The notes beneath the pieces were generated by a model. It saw only the letters and a program-made list of their open reading frames with translations. It searched no databases and was not told where the DNA came from. A program made the translations under genes and the position numbers. From the NCBI GenBank assembly GCA_019420905.1, contig JAHZGH010000014.1:1-64000 (forward strand): a stretch of DNA of 64,000 bases. Reading direction: 5' to 3'. The DNA is from Succinivibrionaceae bacterium (GTDB taxonomy: Bacteria; Pseudomonadota; Gammaproteobacteria; Enterobacterales; Succinivibrionaceae). Below, one piece after another: positions 1-8,788 of the stretch. How positions within the stretch are numbered: position 1 is the stretch's first letter; every line of letters starts with the position of its first letter.

Positions 1-90
1 AAAGAACTTTATTTCCTCGCTCGGAGGTTTTTGTTTGCTGTCTTGCGTGACAACGAAAATGCATTATAGAGATTTTTTTTAACTTTGCAA
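1..90 (-). promoter_or_regulatory. Predicted rRNA operon promoter and antitermination leader
   Basis: Read leftwards, there is a -35 TTGCAA (85-90), a 16-base spacer and a perfect -10 TATAAT (63-68), preceded by a very A/T-rich tract that could serve as an UP element. Downstream lies a small hairpin (CCTC/GAGG, about 14-26), resembling boxB, and then GTTCTTT at the window edge, resembling the start of an rRNA boxA. In E. coli an rRNA operon follows clpB at the equivalent position. The inference is that a 16S gene begins just beyond the left edge. No rRNA sequence itself is inside the window. Confidence 0.7.
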
Positions 91-304
91 GCTTTTTTTT
101 ATTTTTTTTTAATTTTTTTAAGTAAAGCAAAAAATTTCATTTAATTGCTTTTTATTTTTTATTATATAGACAGTAATTCCAAGAGCTGTTGCAATATCAT
201 TATTTATTCATAGTAATCACTTCTCCCTAAAGAATAAATAAGGATTATCTGCACAAAAATACGATAAAAAAAGTTTAATCTATGTATTTTTATATAATTA
301 TAAA
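91..304. other. AT-rich intergenic region, no gene seen
   Basis: This stretch is almost entirely A and T, with long T runs near 92-120. No open frame of note or RNA gene is visible. Its first part probably acts as the upstream element of the leftward rRNA-type promoter. Confidence 0.5.
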
Positions 305-340
305 TAATAAAAAGCCTGACTTTCATTGTCAGGCTTTTAA
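305..340 (-). terminator. Rho-independent terminator after clpB
   Basis: On the minus strand a stem AAAGCCTGAC/GTCAGGCTTT closes a seven-base loop and is followed by T-rich sequence. It lies about 30 bases past the clpB stop. The T/A symmetry around the stem means it could act in both directions. Confidence 0.8.
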
Positions 341-371
341 CTTTATTCAAGCAGAACTCATCTAAAAAATA

Positions 372-2951
372 TTAAGCAGGTTCGCAGACTAATTTTCCTT
401 CAGAATTAAAGGAAACTTTATACTTAGTGCCTGCCTTTATATCTCCAGACAACAAGAGCTTAGATAACGGATCTGCAACCTCATTTTGGATTACTCTCCG
501 CAGCGGACGGGCACCAAATACAGGATCAAAGCCAATTTTTGCTACCTGTTCATAAATAGAATCATCAAGCTCTATTTCAATGCCTGTATTCTTAAGTCTG
601 TTGCTTAAGGTATTAAGCTGAATCTTAGCAATTCTCTTAATATTTTCATGAGAAAGAGGATGGAAAACCACTGTCTCATCAACGCGATTTAAAAATTCTG
701 GTTTAAAGTGCTGTTCTAATACTTCAAGCAATTGAGATTTTATTTGCTCATAGCTTGACTTACCGCTCTCCTGCTGAATCATCTGAGAGCCTAAATTTGA
801 TGTCATAATAATAACTGTATTCTTAAAATCAACAGTTCTACCTTGACCATCAGTTAAACGCCCATCGTCTAATACTTGCAAAAGAATATTAAATACGTCT
901 GGGTGAGCTTTCTCTATTTCATCAAGCAAGATCACTGAATAAGGGCGACGTCTTACTGCTTCTGTTAAATAACCACCCTGCTCATAGCCTACATATCCCG
1001 GAGGAGCGCCTACTAATCTTGATACGGCAAACTTCTCCATAAACTCAGACATATCAATACGCACCATAGCTTTTTCCGTATCAAAAAGAAATTCAGCTAC
1101 AGCTTTGCATAGCTCCGTCTTTCCTACACCAGTTGGTCCTAGGAACATAAAAGATCCAATTGGACGATTAGGATCAGACAAGCCAGCACGGCTACGTCTT
1201 ATGGCATTAGCAATAGCTGCGACAGCCTCATCCTGACCAATTACCCTCTTATGCAATTGTTCTTCCATATGCAAAAGCTTATGGCGCTCGCCCTCGAGCA
1301 TCTTCGATACCGGGATTCCTGTTGCTTTAGACACAACTTCTGCAATCTCAGCATCTGTAACTTTATTACGCACAAGCTCAGTTTGCATAGTCTTAGCTTT
1401 ATCTGCATCAGCGATTTGCTTTTCTAAAGCAGGAATCTTACCGTACTGCAGCTCACTCATTAAAGCTAAATCACCATTACGCTTAGCTACATCAAATTCA
1501 TGACGAGCAGCATCTAATTGCTCCTTAAACTTTTGAGTTCCTTCAAGTACTAGCTTATCTCTCTTCCAAACCTCATTGAGATGCTGGCATTCAGTCTCAC
1601 AATTTTTAATTTCATCATCAATGGCTTGCAGACGCTTCAAGCTTGCCTCATCCGTTTCCTTAGCTACAGCCTGTCTTTCCATCTTCAACTGAATCAGGCG
1701 TCTATCTAAGCGATCTATAGGCTCTGGCTTAGAATCAATCTGCAACCTAATGCTAGCTGCAGCCTCATCTATAAGATCAATAGCCTTATCCGGAAGCTGT
1801 CTATCTGTAATATAACGGTTAGACAATGTTGCTGCAGCTACAATTGCAGGATCAGTTATCTGTACGTGATGATGAATTTCATAGCGCTCCTTAAGACCAC
1901 GCAAAATAGCAATAGTATTTTCCACAGAAGGCTCATCAACAAATACCTTTTGGAAACGCCTCTCTAAGGCAGCATCTTTTTCAATATACTGACGATATTC
2001 ATCTAAGGTAGTAGCGCCTACGCAATGTAAATCGCCACGAGCTAATGCAGGCTTTAACATATTGCCAGCGTCCATAGCACCATCGCTCTTACCTGCTCCC
2101 ACCATAGTATGTAATTCATCAATAAAAAGAATTACTTTACCTTCTTCTTTAGACAATTCATTTAAAACTGCCTTCAAGCGCTCCTCAAATTCACCTCTAT
2201 ATTTAGCTCCGGCAATCAGAGCTCCTAAATCTAAGGATAATACACGCTTATTGCGCAAACCTTCAGGAACTTCGCCCTTTATAATACGTTGAGCCAAGCC
2301 TTCTACAATAGCAGTCTTACCGACACCAGGCTCACCTATAAGTACAGGGTTATTTTTAGTACGGCGTTGCAAAACCTGCATAGTACGGCGAATTTCTTCA
2401 TCTCGGCCAATTACAGGATCAAGTTTGCCTTTTTCTGCTCTTTCAGTCAGATCGATACAATATTTCTTTAAAGCTCCGCGAGCATTTTCTGCATTAGCAT
2501 CATTAACGTTTTGTCCTTGACGCATGCTTTCCAGAGCATTTTTAACCTTATCCTTCTTTAAATTGCAGCGCTCAAAAATATCCTTTAAGCTTGAATTAGA
2601 CTCAAAAACAGCTAATACAAACATCTCTGAAGAAATAAAACTATCTCCAGCTTTTTGAGCCAAGCCATCACACTGATTCAGCAGGCGAGCAGTCTGTGCA
2701 GATATTTGCATATCTCCACCAGCGCCCTTTACCTGAGGAAATTTTTCTATTTGTTTGTCAATGAGGATTTTTAAAGCATTAGGATCAGAACCTGCTAAGG
2801 TAACTAATGGTCTGATCGTGCCATCCTCCTGCGCAAGCAAAGCTGACATGACATGCTCAGGTTCGATAAACTGATTGTCGTGACCTACAGCAAGTGATTG
2901 CGCATCTGCTAAAGCTTCTTGAAACTTTGCAGTAAATTTATCTAAACGCAT
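372..2951 (-). CDS. clpB: ClpB disaggregase (Hsp100 AAA+ chaperone)
   Basis: This is an 859-residue protein, the usual length of ClpB (857 in E. coli). It has a Clp N domain (residues 1 to about 145), a first AAA+ module with Walker A GEPGVGKT near 206-213, a long middle coiled-coil region (about 400-525), and a second AAA+ module with Walker A GPTGVGKT near 605. The family works as a hexamer in the cytoplasm and, with DnaK/DnaJ, threads aggregated proteins through its pore to rescue them after heat stress. A sigma-32-like promoter sits just upstream and a terminator follows. pgeF and rluD lie upstream, as in E. coli. The ATG at 2951 has GGAG nearby. Confidence 0.97.
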   Translation of the reverse strand: MRLDKFTAKFQEALADAQSLAVGHDNQFIEPEHVMSALLAQEDGTIRPLVTLAGSDPNALKILIDKQIEKFPQVKGAGGDMQISAQTARLLNQCDGLAQKAGDSFISSEMFVLAVFESNSSLKDIFERCNLKKDKVKNALESMRQGQNVNDANAENARGALKKYCIDLTERAEKGKLDPVIGRDEEIRRTMQVLQRRTKNNPVLIGEPGVGKTAIVEGLAQRIIKGEVPEGLRNKRVLSLDLGALIAGAKYRGEFEERLKAVLNELSKEEGKVILFIDELHTMVGAGKSDGAMDAGNMLKPALARGDLHCVGATTLDEYRQYIEKDAALERRFQKVFVDEPSVENTIAILRGLKERYEIHHHVQITDPAIVAAATLSNRYITDRQLPDKAIDLIDEAAASIRLQIDSKPEPIDRLDRRLIQLKMERQAVAKETDEASLKRLQAIDDEIKNCETECQHLNEVWKRDKLVLEGTQKFKEQLDAARHEFDVAKRNGDLALMSELQYGKIPALEKQIADADKAKTMQTELVRNKVTDAEIAEVVSKATGIPVSKMLEGERHKLLHMEEQLHKRVIGQDEAVAAIANAIRRSRAGLSDPNRPIGSFMFLGPTGVGKTELCKAVAEFLFDTEKAMVRIDMSEFMEKFAVSRLVGAPPGYVGYEQGGYLTEAVRRRPYSVILLDEIEKAHPDVFNILLQVLDDGRLTDGQGRTVDFKNTVIIMTSNLGSQMIQQESGKSSYEQIKSQLLEVLEQHFKPEFLNRVDETVVFHPLSHENIKRIAKIQLNTLSNRLKNTGIEIELDDSIYEQVAKIGFDPVFGARPLRRVIQNEVADPLSKLLLSGDIKAGTKYKVSFNSEGKLVCEPA

Positions 2952-2987
2952 TCATGCCTCCATTTTTCATTCATTTACTGAATTTAA

Positions 2988-3015
2988 AAATGGGGACATT
3001 TTCACAAATTTAAAG
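2988..3015 (-). promoter_or_regulatory. Sigma-32 (heat-shock) type promoter of clpB
   Basis: On the minus strand CTTTAAA (3009-3015) is separated by 13 bases from CCCCATTT (2988-2995). The heat-shock sigma consensus is CTTGAAA, 13-15 bases, CCCCATNT, so there is one mismatch in the -35. It lies 37 bases upstream of the clpB start, which fits heat-shock control. Confidence 0.75.
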
Positions 3016-3052
3016 GTCTTTGCACCTAGATCATAAAAAAACTTTTTACAGA

Positions 3053-3784
3053 TTATTTCTTCAATATAAAGGAAGCCATACGCCCAGTAATAGGATTACG
3101 ACGGTAAGAATAAAAATTTTCATTGTCTTCAAAAGTGTCTTTTTGACAAGAAAAAATTTTATTAACCCCTAAGGCTTGCAAATCTAAGGAACATATCTTT
3201 GTAAGATCGCATAAGTATTTATTATTTTTTGTTTTTTTAAAACAAGATTCTCTCTTATCAGGAAAATTTACCAAAAAATCAGCGCCTACCTCATAAGAAT
3301 TAGGCCCTATACAAGGCCCTAAAATAGCATTTATAGGGGCCTGCGTATAAATACGCATTATAGATAGAGCATTAGCAACAATTTTTTCATGTAAGCCACG
3401 CCAACCACAATGCACACAAGAAATAACCTTGCTGTCAGAGGAAAATAACAACAATGGCAGACAATCTGCCGTCATAACCGCAATGGCAATATGCGCTTGA
3501 TTAGTAATCAATCCATCAGCTAAGACTGGCTGCTTTTGAAATTTATCTATAAATACTACGGAGTTTGAATGAGTTTGTTTCATCCATACTATTTTTGTAT
3601 CAATAGTATCTTCCAGTAATTTACGATTATGCGCTACATCTAAAGGATCATCATCAACGTGATCCCCTAGATTAAAACCTGCATACTTACCTTTACTGTA
3701 GCCTCCTGCCCTTAAGGTATACCCAGCTTCAATATCTGCAGGAATGCTACAAGCAGACTCTTGAAATTTATAAATCAGGTCCAT
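3053..3784 (-). CDS. pgeF: PgeF/YfiH-family multicopper-like (laccase-domain) protein
   Basis: This 243-residue protein belongs to the YfiH/PgeF family (once called laccase-domain or polyphenol oxidase). Members act on purine nucleosides, and the E. coli protein edits wrongly built peptidoglycan precursors. Visible family signatures are MKQTHSN, VMTADCLPLL, HCGWRG and ILGPCIGPNSYEVG, which hold the metal-binding His and Cys residues. The frame remains open upstream inside rluD, but the ATG at 3784 gives the family's normal N terminus and overlaps the rluD stop by 17 bases, implying translational coupling. It precedes clpB as in E. coli. Confidence 0.9.
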   Translation of the reverse strand: MDLIYKFQESACSIPADIEAGYTLRAGGYSKGKYAGFNLGDHVDDDPLDVAHNRKLLEDTIDTKIVWMKQTHSNSVVFIDKFQKQPVLADGLITNQAHIAIAVMTADCLPLLLFSSDSKVISCVHCGWRGLHEKIVANALSIMRIYTQAPINAILGPCIGPNSYEVGADFLVNFPDKRESCFKKTKNNKYLCDLTKICSLDLQALGVNKIFSCQKDTFEDNENFYSYRRNPITGRMASFILKK

Positions 3785-4739
3785 TAATCTTAAGATCCTC
3801 ACGCAGAATTTCCTCAAGTTCCAGCATATCATCTGGAATCGGAGCATCAAAACTCATATGCTCTTTAGTTACTGGATGAATAAACTCTATATGAGCTGCA
3901 TGCAGAGCTTGACGACGGAACTTATGCAGCTCAGCAGTTAAGGCCTCTGATGCTCCTTTTAAAATACGCAGCCTGCCTCCATATACAGGATCTCCTAAAA
4001 GAGGATGATCGATACTAGCCATATGCACACGAATTTGATGTGTTCTACCAGTTTCAAGACGTAATCTTAACAAGGTATGCGCTCTATATTGCTCTTTAAC
4101 TCGATAATGTGTAATAGCTTCGCGTCCCATTCCCTCAGGAATCACAGCCATTTTTATACGATTATACGGATCACGAGCAATATCTGCCTCAATTGTTCCT
4201 CCAGAGGAAATCAAGCCTAAAACTACAGCTTCATATTCACGAACTACATCATGCTTTGCAATTGCTCTGACTAACCTCTTTTGGGCTACATTAGTTTTTG
4301 CAATAACCATCAATCCTGAGGTATCTTTATCTAAACGATGAACGATACCTGCTCTTGGCAAAGTAGCAGTTTGTGGATAATGAAATAACATTGCATTCAT
4401 TACAGTACCATCTTTACATCCAGCTCCTGGATGAACCACCATACCTGCAGGTTTATTTATAACTAATAAATCCTCGTCCTCATAAATAACATCTAAAGGC
4501 AAATCCTGAGGCTTAGCATCTAGACTTTCAGGCTCTGGAGGGCAAATTTCTATAATTTGCCCTAAACTGACTTTAAAATTCCCCTTCTTTTTTACTTCGC
4601 CATCTACACTTACTAAGCCTTGCTCAATAAAAGTTTGCAAAGTGCTGCGAGAATTTTCATTATCTAAAGAAGCAATCACAGCATCCAAACGCTTACCGTG
4701 AAACTCTTCATTAACTGTATAAATAATTTTATCTGACAT
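3768..4739 (-). CDS. rluD: 23S rRNA pseudouridine synthase RluD
   Basis: This 323-residue protein has an N-terminal S4 RNA-binding domain followed by the RluA-type catalytic domain with HRLDKDTSG, whose Asp is the catalytic residue. RluD makes pseudouridines in helix 69 of 23S rRNA (1911, 1915, 1917) during late 50S assembly. Its partner gene pgeF overlaps its 3' end, and bamD diverges from its 5' end, the arrangement found across Gammaproteobacteria. The S4 domain and length separate it from RluA, whose gene is also in this window. Confidence 0.95.
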   Translation of the reverse strand: MSDKIIYTVNEEFHGKRLDAVIASLDNENSRSTLQTFIEQGLVSVDGEVKKKGNFKVSLGQIIEICPPEPESLDAKPQDLPLDVIYEDEDLLVINKPAGMVVHPGAGCKDGTVMNAMLFHYPQTATLPRAGIVHRLDKDTSGLMVIAKTNVAQKRLVRAIAKHDVVREYEAVVLGLISSGGTIEADIARDPYNRIKMAVIPEGMGREAITHYRVKEQYRAHTLLRLRLETGRTHQIRVHMASIDHPLLGDPVYGGRLRILKGASEALTAELHKFRRQALHAAHIEFIHPVTKEHMSFDAPIPDDMLELEEILREDLKINGPDL

Positions 4740-4828
4740 TTTTTAATAAAATTTTAGGTTGAAGATCATGATCAATAAGATACACTATATAATAAAAAAA
4801 TTATATATAGATAACGGAGTTCAAAACG

Positions 4829-5566
4829 ATGTTCAAATCCATAATCCCTGTGATTGCTTCCCTAGCCATTGGTGTCATGGGTTGTTCAAGTAACGATGCT
4901 CAACGCCAAGATGTTCCCGATATTTCTCAATCAGCTCTTTATAATACAGCTTTAGCGGCTATGGCATCTAACGATTATGGCACAGCTCGTAAATACTTAG
5001 AGGCTTTAGATTCTCGCTACCCTTTTGGTGAGCTTACCGATCAAGTGCAGTTAGATTTAATCTATGTATATTACAAAAGCCGTGAGAGCGATTTAACCTC
5101 TGCTACAATTAACCGTTATTTAAGATTAAATCCTGGCAGCATGTATGCAGATTATGTTCTATATATGCGCGGCTTAAATAATATTCAAAAACATTCTGAT
5201 ATGATTCAGGAATTCTTACGCTTAGATCGCGCCGAAAAAGATCCAACTTATTACTACGAGGCTTTTAAGAATTTCAACGATTTAATTAAGACTTATCCTC
5301 AAAGCCCTTATGTTAAAGATGCTCGTCAAAGAATGATCTTTATTAAAGATCAATTAGCAGAGAGAGAATGGCATATTGCAAAATATTACGATGAAAGAGG
5401 TGCTTGGCTATCGGCAATTAGACATTGTCAAAGCATTCTTTATTCATACAGAGATACTCAATATATAGGAGATGCTTTAAAGCTTATGGAAGATTGTTAT
5501 CGAAAGCTAGGTTTAGATATACCTGCTGATAACACAGCAAAAGTTATAGCAGCATCTGGGATTTAA
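4829..5566 (+). CDS. bamD: Outer membrane assembly lipoprotein BamD
   Basis: This 245-residue lipoprotein has a lipobox-type signal ending at GVMGC, with Cys 19 the probable lipidated residue. Its TPR-like helical repeats (for example LDSRYPFGELTDQVQLD and KTYPQSPYVKDARQRM) are typical of BamD/YfiO. BamD sits on the inner face of the outer membrane and recruits unfolded beta-barrel proteins to BamA. A CGGAG ribosome site precedes the ATG. It is divergent from rluD, as in E. coli, and is followed by a clear terminator, so it is probably transcribed alone. Confidence 0.95.
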   Translation: MFKSIIPVIASLAIGVMGCSSNDAQRQDVPDISQSALYNTALAAMASNDYGTARKYLEALDSRYPFGELTDQVQLDLIYVYYKSRESDLTSATINRYLRLNPGSMYADYVLYMRGLNNIQKHSDMIQEFLRLDRAEKDPTYYYEAFKNFNDLIKTYPQSPYVKDARQRMIFIKDQLAEREWHIAKYYDERGAWLSAIRHCQSILYSYRDTQYIGDALKLMEDCYRKLGLDIPADNTAKVIAASGI

Positions 5567-5572
5567 ATCTTA

Positions 5573-5600
5573 AAATACTGCCTTTTGGCAGTATTTTTTT
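5573..5600 (+). terminator. Rho-independent terminator after bamD
   Basis: The stem AAATACTGCC/GGCAGTATTT with a TTTT loop is followed by a T run, six bases after the bamD stop. The ribosome site of the next gene (GGAG, 5601-5604) begins immediately after the T run. Confidence 0.9.
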
Positions 5601-5609
5601 GGAGACAAT

Positions 5610-6296
5610 GTGAATTCATTTATTTACTCCCCTCCTAAAAAGCCTTTTTTAAATATTTTATTTGAAGATGAATATTTAATGGTAGTTGATAAACCATCAG
5701 GATTATTATCTGTACCAGGCCGTTTACCTGAACATCAGGATAGTATTATTTTAAGAATTCGGCAAAGCTGTCCTGAAGCACAGGCCGTACATCGCTTAGA
5801 TATGGATACTTCTGGAATAATGGTAATAGCCAAAAATCCTCAAATAGCTGGAATTTTAGGAAAGCAATTCATAGAAAAAAACGTAAAAAAGATATATTTA
5901 GCTAGAGTTTTGGGAAAAATCGCCATAAAAGGCCAAGAAAATGCTCCATTACGTTGCGATATTGAACATCGTCCCTTACAAATAGTGGACTTTGTTCAAG
6001 GAAAAACAGCTCTAACTCTATATGAAAGACTTTCCTTTGACGAAGAAAGCTCTCTTGTTAAACTTATTCCTTACACAGGAAGATCTCATCAATTAAGAGT
6101 ACATATGGCTTATCTGAATCACCCTATCTTAGGGGATCGATTCTATGGAAATACAAAAGCACAAACGCTGTCTCCACGTTTGTGCTTGCATGCCTGCTTA
6201 CTGCAGATAACTCATCCTCTAACAAAAAAACAAATGCTGTTTACATCCTTAGCTGATTTTGCAAAAAACATTAATCCTCACGTCTGGATTTCTTGA
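5610..6296 (+). CDS. rluA: Pseudouridine synthase RluA (23S rRNA 746 / tRNA 32)
   Basis: This 228-residue protein starts at GTG and has GGAG six bases upstream; the overlapping ATG reads straight into a stop. It lacks an S4 domain and carries HRLDMDTSGIMV with the catalytic Asp, plus the RSHQLRVHM motif. Length and N terminus (VVDKPSGLLSVPGR) fit RluA, which modifies U746 of 23S rRNA and U32 of several tRNAs. It directly follows the bamD terminator, so it may depend on readthrough or on a promoter hidden in bamD. Its 3' end overlaps the convergent djlA by 26 bases. Confidence 0.88.
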   Translation: MNSFIYSPPKKPFLNILFEDEYLMVVDKPSGLLSVPGRLPEHQDSIILRIRQSCPEAQAVHRLDMDTSGIMVIAKNPQIAGILGKQFIEKNVKKIYLARVLGKIAIKGQENAPLRCDIEHRPLQIVDFVQGKTALTLYERLSFDEESSLVKLIPYTGRSHQLRVHMAYLNHPILGDRFYGNTKAQTLSPRLCLHACLLQITHPLTKKQMLFTSLADFAKNINPHVWIS

Positions 6297-7170
6297 TTAA
6301 ATCATAAGCTGCCTGAATATCCTTTGCTTTTTCTTCATAAACCTTAACTAATTCAGGAGATAGATTTTGTGATTTTAAACGATCCGGATGGTACTTAAGC
6401 ATTAAACGCTTGTAGGCACGATTAATTTCAGACAAGGGTGTGTCTGCATTCACTCCTAACACCTCATAGGCATGAGCTAAAGCACTTTGTGAGGTATTTT
6501 GCCTATATTGCTCATTATGATGATCTTCTGATTGACTATGTCTATATTCTTGATAGCCGTAGCTGCTTGACCCTTGATTTTGACTACCCTTATAGAAATT
6601 AGAAAAATACATCTCTGCCATGCGCTGACGAATAAGCCTTTCCATTGCATTGGCATTGATCCCTAATAAAGCCGCAATCTCAATTAGGCGCTGATGCTCA
6701 AGCTCAGATAAAGTGCCATCTGAAAGAGCCATCTGAACCTGAATTTCCAAAAGATAAGAGATTAAGCTTAAATTTCCTTGACATAATACTCTTAAATTAT
6801 CAGTTAATTCACGAACATTAAAATCAGCACTTTTGCCGTAATTAAATGCTTCTATAGCCATCTGTTTTGAAGATGTATCAAGCTGCATTATGCGCATAAA
6901 GCGTTCAGCAGTATCAATATGCTGTTTATTTACACGGCCAGCTCCCCTGGCAACATACCCCATAAGAGCAAAGGTATGATGGATAAGATTGCGGTTATAA
7001 TTAGCATTAGTAGTAAAAGCCTGTTGTGCTGAAGCATTATCTTGCCATCTGTTTTTTCTTGGCTTATCAAAAAATAAATAACCTAAAACCCCGCCAATCA
7101 CTGCAGCAAAAGGTCCTAGAAAAAATAAACCTAATAAAAATCCTATAATGCGGCCCGTCCATGAATTCAT
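6271..7170 (-). CDS. djlA: Membrane-anchored co-chaperone DjlA
   Basis: This 299-residue protein starts with a hydrophobic membrane segment (about residues 8-34, glycine-rich), continues with a TerB-like helical domain (about 60-195), then a polar Gln/Ser/Tyr-rich linker, and ends with a J domain carrying the HPD motif in KYHPDRLK. This order is diagnostic for DjlA, which stimulates DnaK from the inner membrane and is linked to envelope stress signalling. It is the last gene of the dapA-trmB-amgK-murU-djlA operon, two bases after murU. The murU-djlA neighbourhood is common in Gammaproteobacteria. Confidence 0.92.
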   Translation of the reverse strand: MNSWTGRIIGFLLGLFFLGPFAAVIGGVLGYLFFDKPRKNRWQDNASAQQAFTTNANYNRNLIHHTFALMGYVARGAGRVNKQHIDTAERFMRIMQLDTSSKQMAIEAFNYGKSADFNVRELTDNLRVLCQGNLSLISYLLEIQVQMALSDGTLSELEHQRLIEIAALLGINANAMERLIRQRMAEMYFSNFYKGSQNQGSSSYGYQEYRHSQSEDHHNEQYRQNTSQSALAHAYEVLGVNADTPLSEINRAYKRLMLKYHPDRLKSQNLSPELVKVYEEKAKDIQAAYDLIKKSRRED

Positions 7171-7172
7171 AA

Positions 7173-7841
7173 TTACTCCTTAGATTTAAGATAAGCCTCA
7201 ACACGATGCAAACGATCTAATGTGCCTACATCAAACCACTTGCCTTCAAGCTTTGTCCCAAAAAGAGCCTGAGCAGCCAGCCATTTAAAAAATAAAGGCT
7301 TTAAAGGCATTCTTTCTATTTTTAAATTAAAAAACGCTTGCGGCCTATAAATAGCTACACCTGAAAAAGTAAGCTCACAGCCCTCACAAACCAAATCATT
7401 CCTTAAACTGAAATCTCCCTGCAAATGGTCTTGAGGATTATCTGTAAGAAATAAAAATCCTAAAGCAGCAGCTGGGATTTTTCTTATAAATTGAGAATAA
7501 TCATTATCAATAAATATATCCCCATTTATAACTAAAAAAGGCTCATCTCCTAAAGCATCAAGTGCATTTATGATACCGCCTGCAGTTTCTAATCCGGGAA
7601 ACTCTTCTATTTTATGGCTTATATGCATGCCAAAAGAGCTTCCATCGCCTAAAGCTGAGACGATACTCTTGCTTAAATAAGCACTATTGACTACCACCTC
7701 AGTAATACCACAAGCCTTAAGTTTCTCTAAATGCCAAAAAATTAAAGGTTTATTTCCTACTTTAACTAAAGGCTTAGGGCAACAATCTGTTAAAGGACGC
7801 AAACGCTCACCACGTCCGGCAGCTAAAATCATAGCTTTCAA
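7173..7841 (-). CDS. murU: N-acetylmuramate alpha-1-phosphate uridylyltransferase MurU
   Basis: This 222-residue nucleotidyltransferase carries the signature LAAGRGERLRPLTD followed by PKPLVKV, and a metal-binding INGDIFID. With the adjacent kinase AmgK it forms the recycling bypass that turns N-acetylmuramic acid into UDP-MurNAc, avoiding the fosfomycin target MurA. That route is known from Pseudomonas; here the function is inferred from the family and from adjacency to amgK and djlA. One base separates it from amgK. A generic sugar-1-phosphate nucleotidyltransferase is the alternative. Confidence 0.88.
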   Translation of the reverse strand: MKAMILAAGRGERLRPLTDCCPKPLVKVGNKPLIFWHLEKLKACGITEVVVNSAYLSKSIVSALGDGSSFGMHISHKIEEFPGLETAGGIINALDALGDEPFLVINGDIFIDNDYSQFIRKIPAAALGFLFLTDNPQDHLQGDFSLRNDLVCEGCELTFSGVAIYRPQAFFNLKIERMPLKPLFFKWLAAQALFGTKLEGKWFDVGTLDRLHRVEAYLKSKE

Positions 7842-7842
7842 T

Positions 7843-8787
7843 CTAGATATCCTTAAAATATTTATCTAAAAATAACGATAGATAAAATAGATTAGGGTCA
7901 CATAAAGATTCTTTTTGCGCATAAGCCAAAACTCTAGGCAAATGCTGTAAATAAGAATCTTTTCCATCTCGCATATAAAGTCTTCTAAATATGCCTAAAA
8001 CTTTTAAATGCCGCTCTAAACTTATTATATTTAGCTGTTGTTTAAACTCTGTTTCGCTTATTCCTTGTAAATAACCACGCTCTCTATATCCCAAATAAGC
8101 GCGATTTATAATTTTAGTAATAAGATCCTCGGGCAAATTAAGATAACAATCATAAACTAAAGAAGCTAAGTCATAGCCTATAGGTCCTTTAAGCATATCC
8201 TGAAAATCTATAATATATAAATTATTTTTATATATCATAAGATTACGACAATGGAAATCGCGATGCATCGGAATTTGCTCATATGACTGGATACGTGATT
8301 TGATGTAATCAAAACAACTGCTTAGCTTTATAAGATCATTCTCATTTAAAGATAAATGCAACGTCTTTTCTAGCATCCACTCTTTAAATATGCCTAACTC
8401 TGTATCGATAAAATTTATATCAAAATTTAAAAGATCAACCTTCACTGCACTCATAGGCATTAAAAGATCGCACGCTTTAAAATATAAATATTCCATAGAA
8501 TACGAATTTAAAGCACTTTGAAAGGTTTTATCTCCAAGATCTTCTAAAACCATAAAGCCTTGCTGTAAGTCACTATGATATATTTTAGGAACACAAAGAC
8601 CTGCTTTTGATAAGGCTTCATCAATAACTACAAATTCTTGATTTTTCTGACTTGCAGGGGGAGCATCAACAGCTATACCAAATGGAAAGCGAAAATACCT
8701 GCGCAAGCTTGCATCTCCACTTAAAGATTGCAGTTCACACTTTCCATATAATTGTTCAATATAGGCCGCTAATGCGGCCTTTCTCAT
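7843..8787 (-). CDS. amgK: Anomeric MurNAc/GlcNAc kinase AmgK
   Basis: This 314-residue protein has an aminoglycoside-phosphotransferase fold, with the Brenner-type catalytic motif HRDFHCRN and the metal-binding IIDFQD. AmgK phosphorylates C1 of N-acetylmuramic acid to give the substrate of MurU. The ATG at 8787 lies one base after the trmB stop. An upstream start in the same frame would sit inside trmB and add residues not typical of the family. Its tight packing with murU supports the recycling role over other phosphotransferase functions. Confidence 0.88.
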   Translation of the reverse strand: MRKAALAAYIEQLYGKCELQSLSGDASLRRYFRFPFGIAVDAPPASQKNQEFVVIDEALSKAGLCVPKIYHSDLQQGFMVLEDLGDKTFQSALNSYSMEYLYFKACDLLMPMSAVKVDLLNFDINFIDTELGIFKEWMLEKTLHLSLNENDLIKLSSCFDYIKSRIQSYEQIPMHRDFHCRNLMIYKNNLYIIDFQDMLKGPIGYDLASLVYDCYLNLPEDLITKIINRAYLGYRERGYLQGISETEFKQQLNIISLERHLKVLGIFRRLYMRDGKDSYLQHLPRVLAYAQKESLCDPNLFYLSLFLDKYFKDI

Positions 8788-8788
8788 A

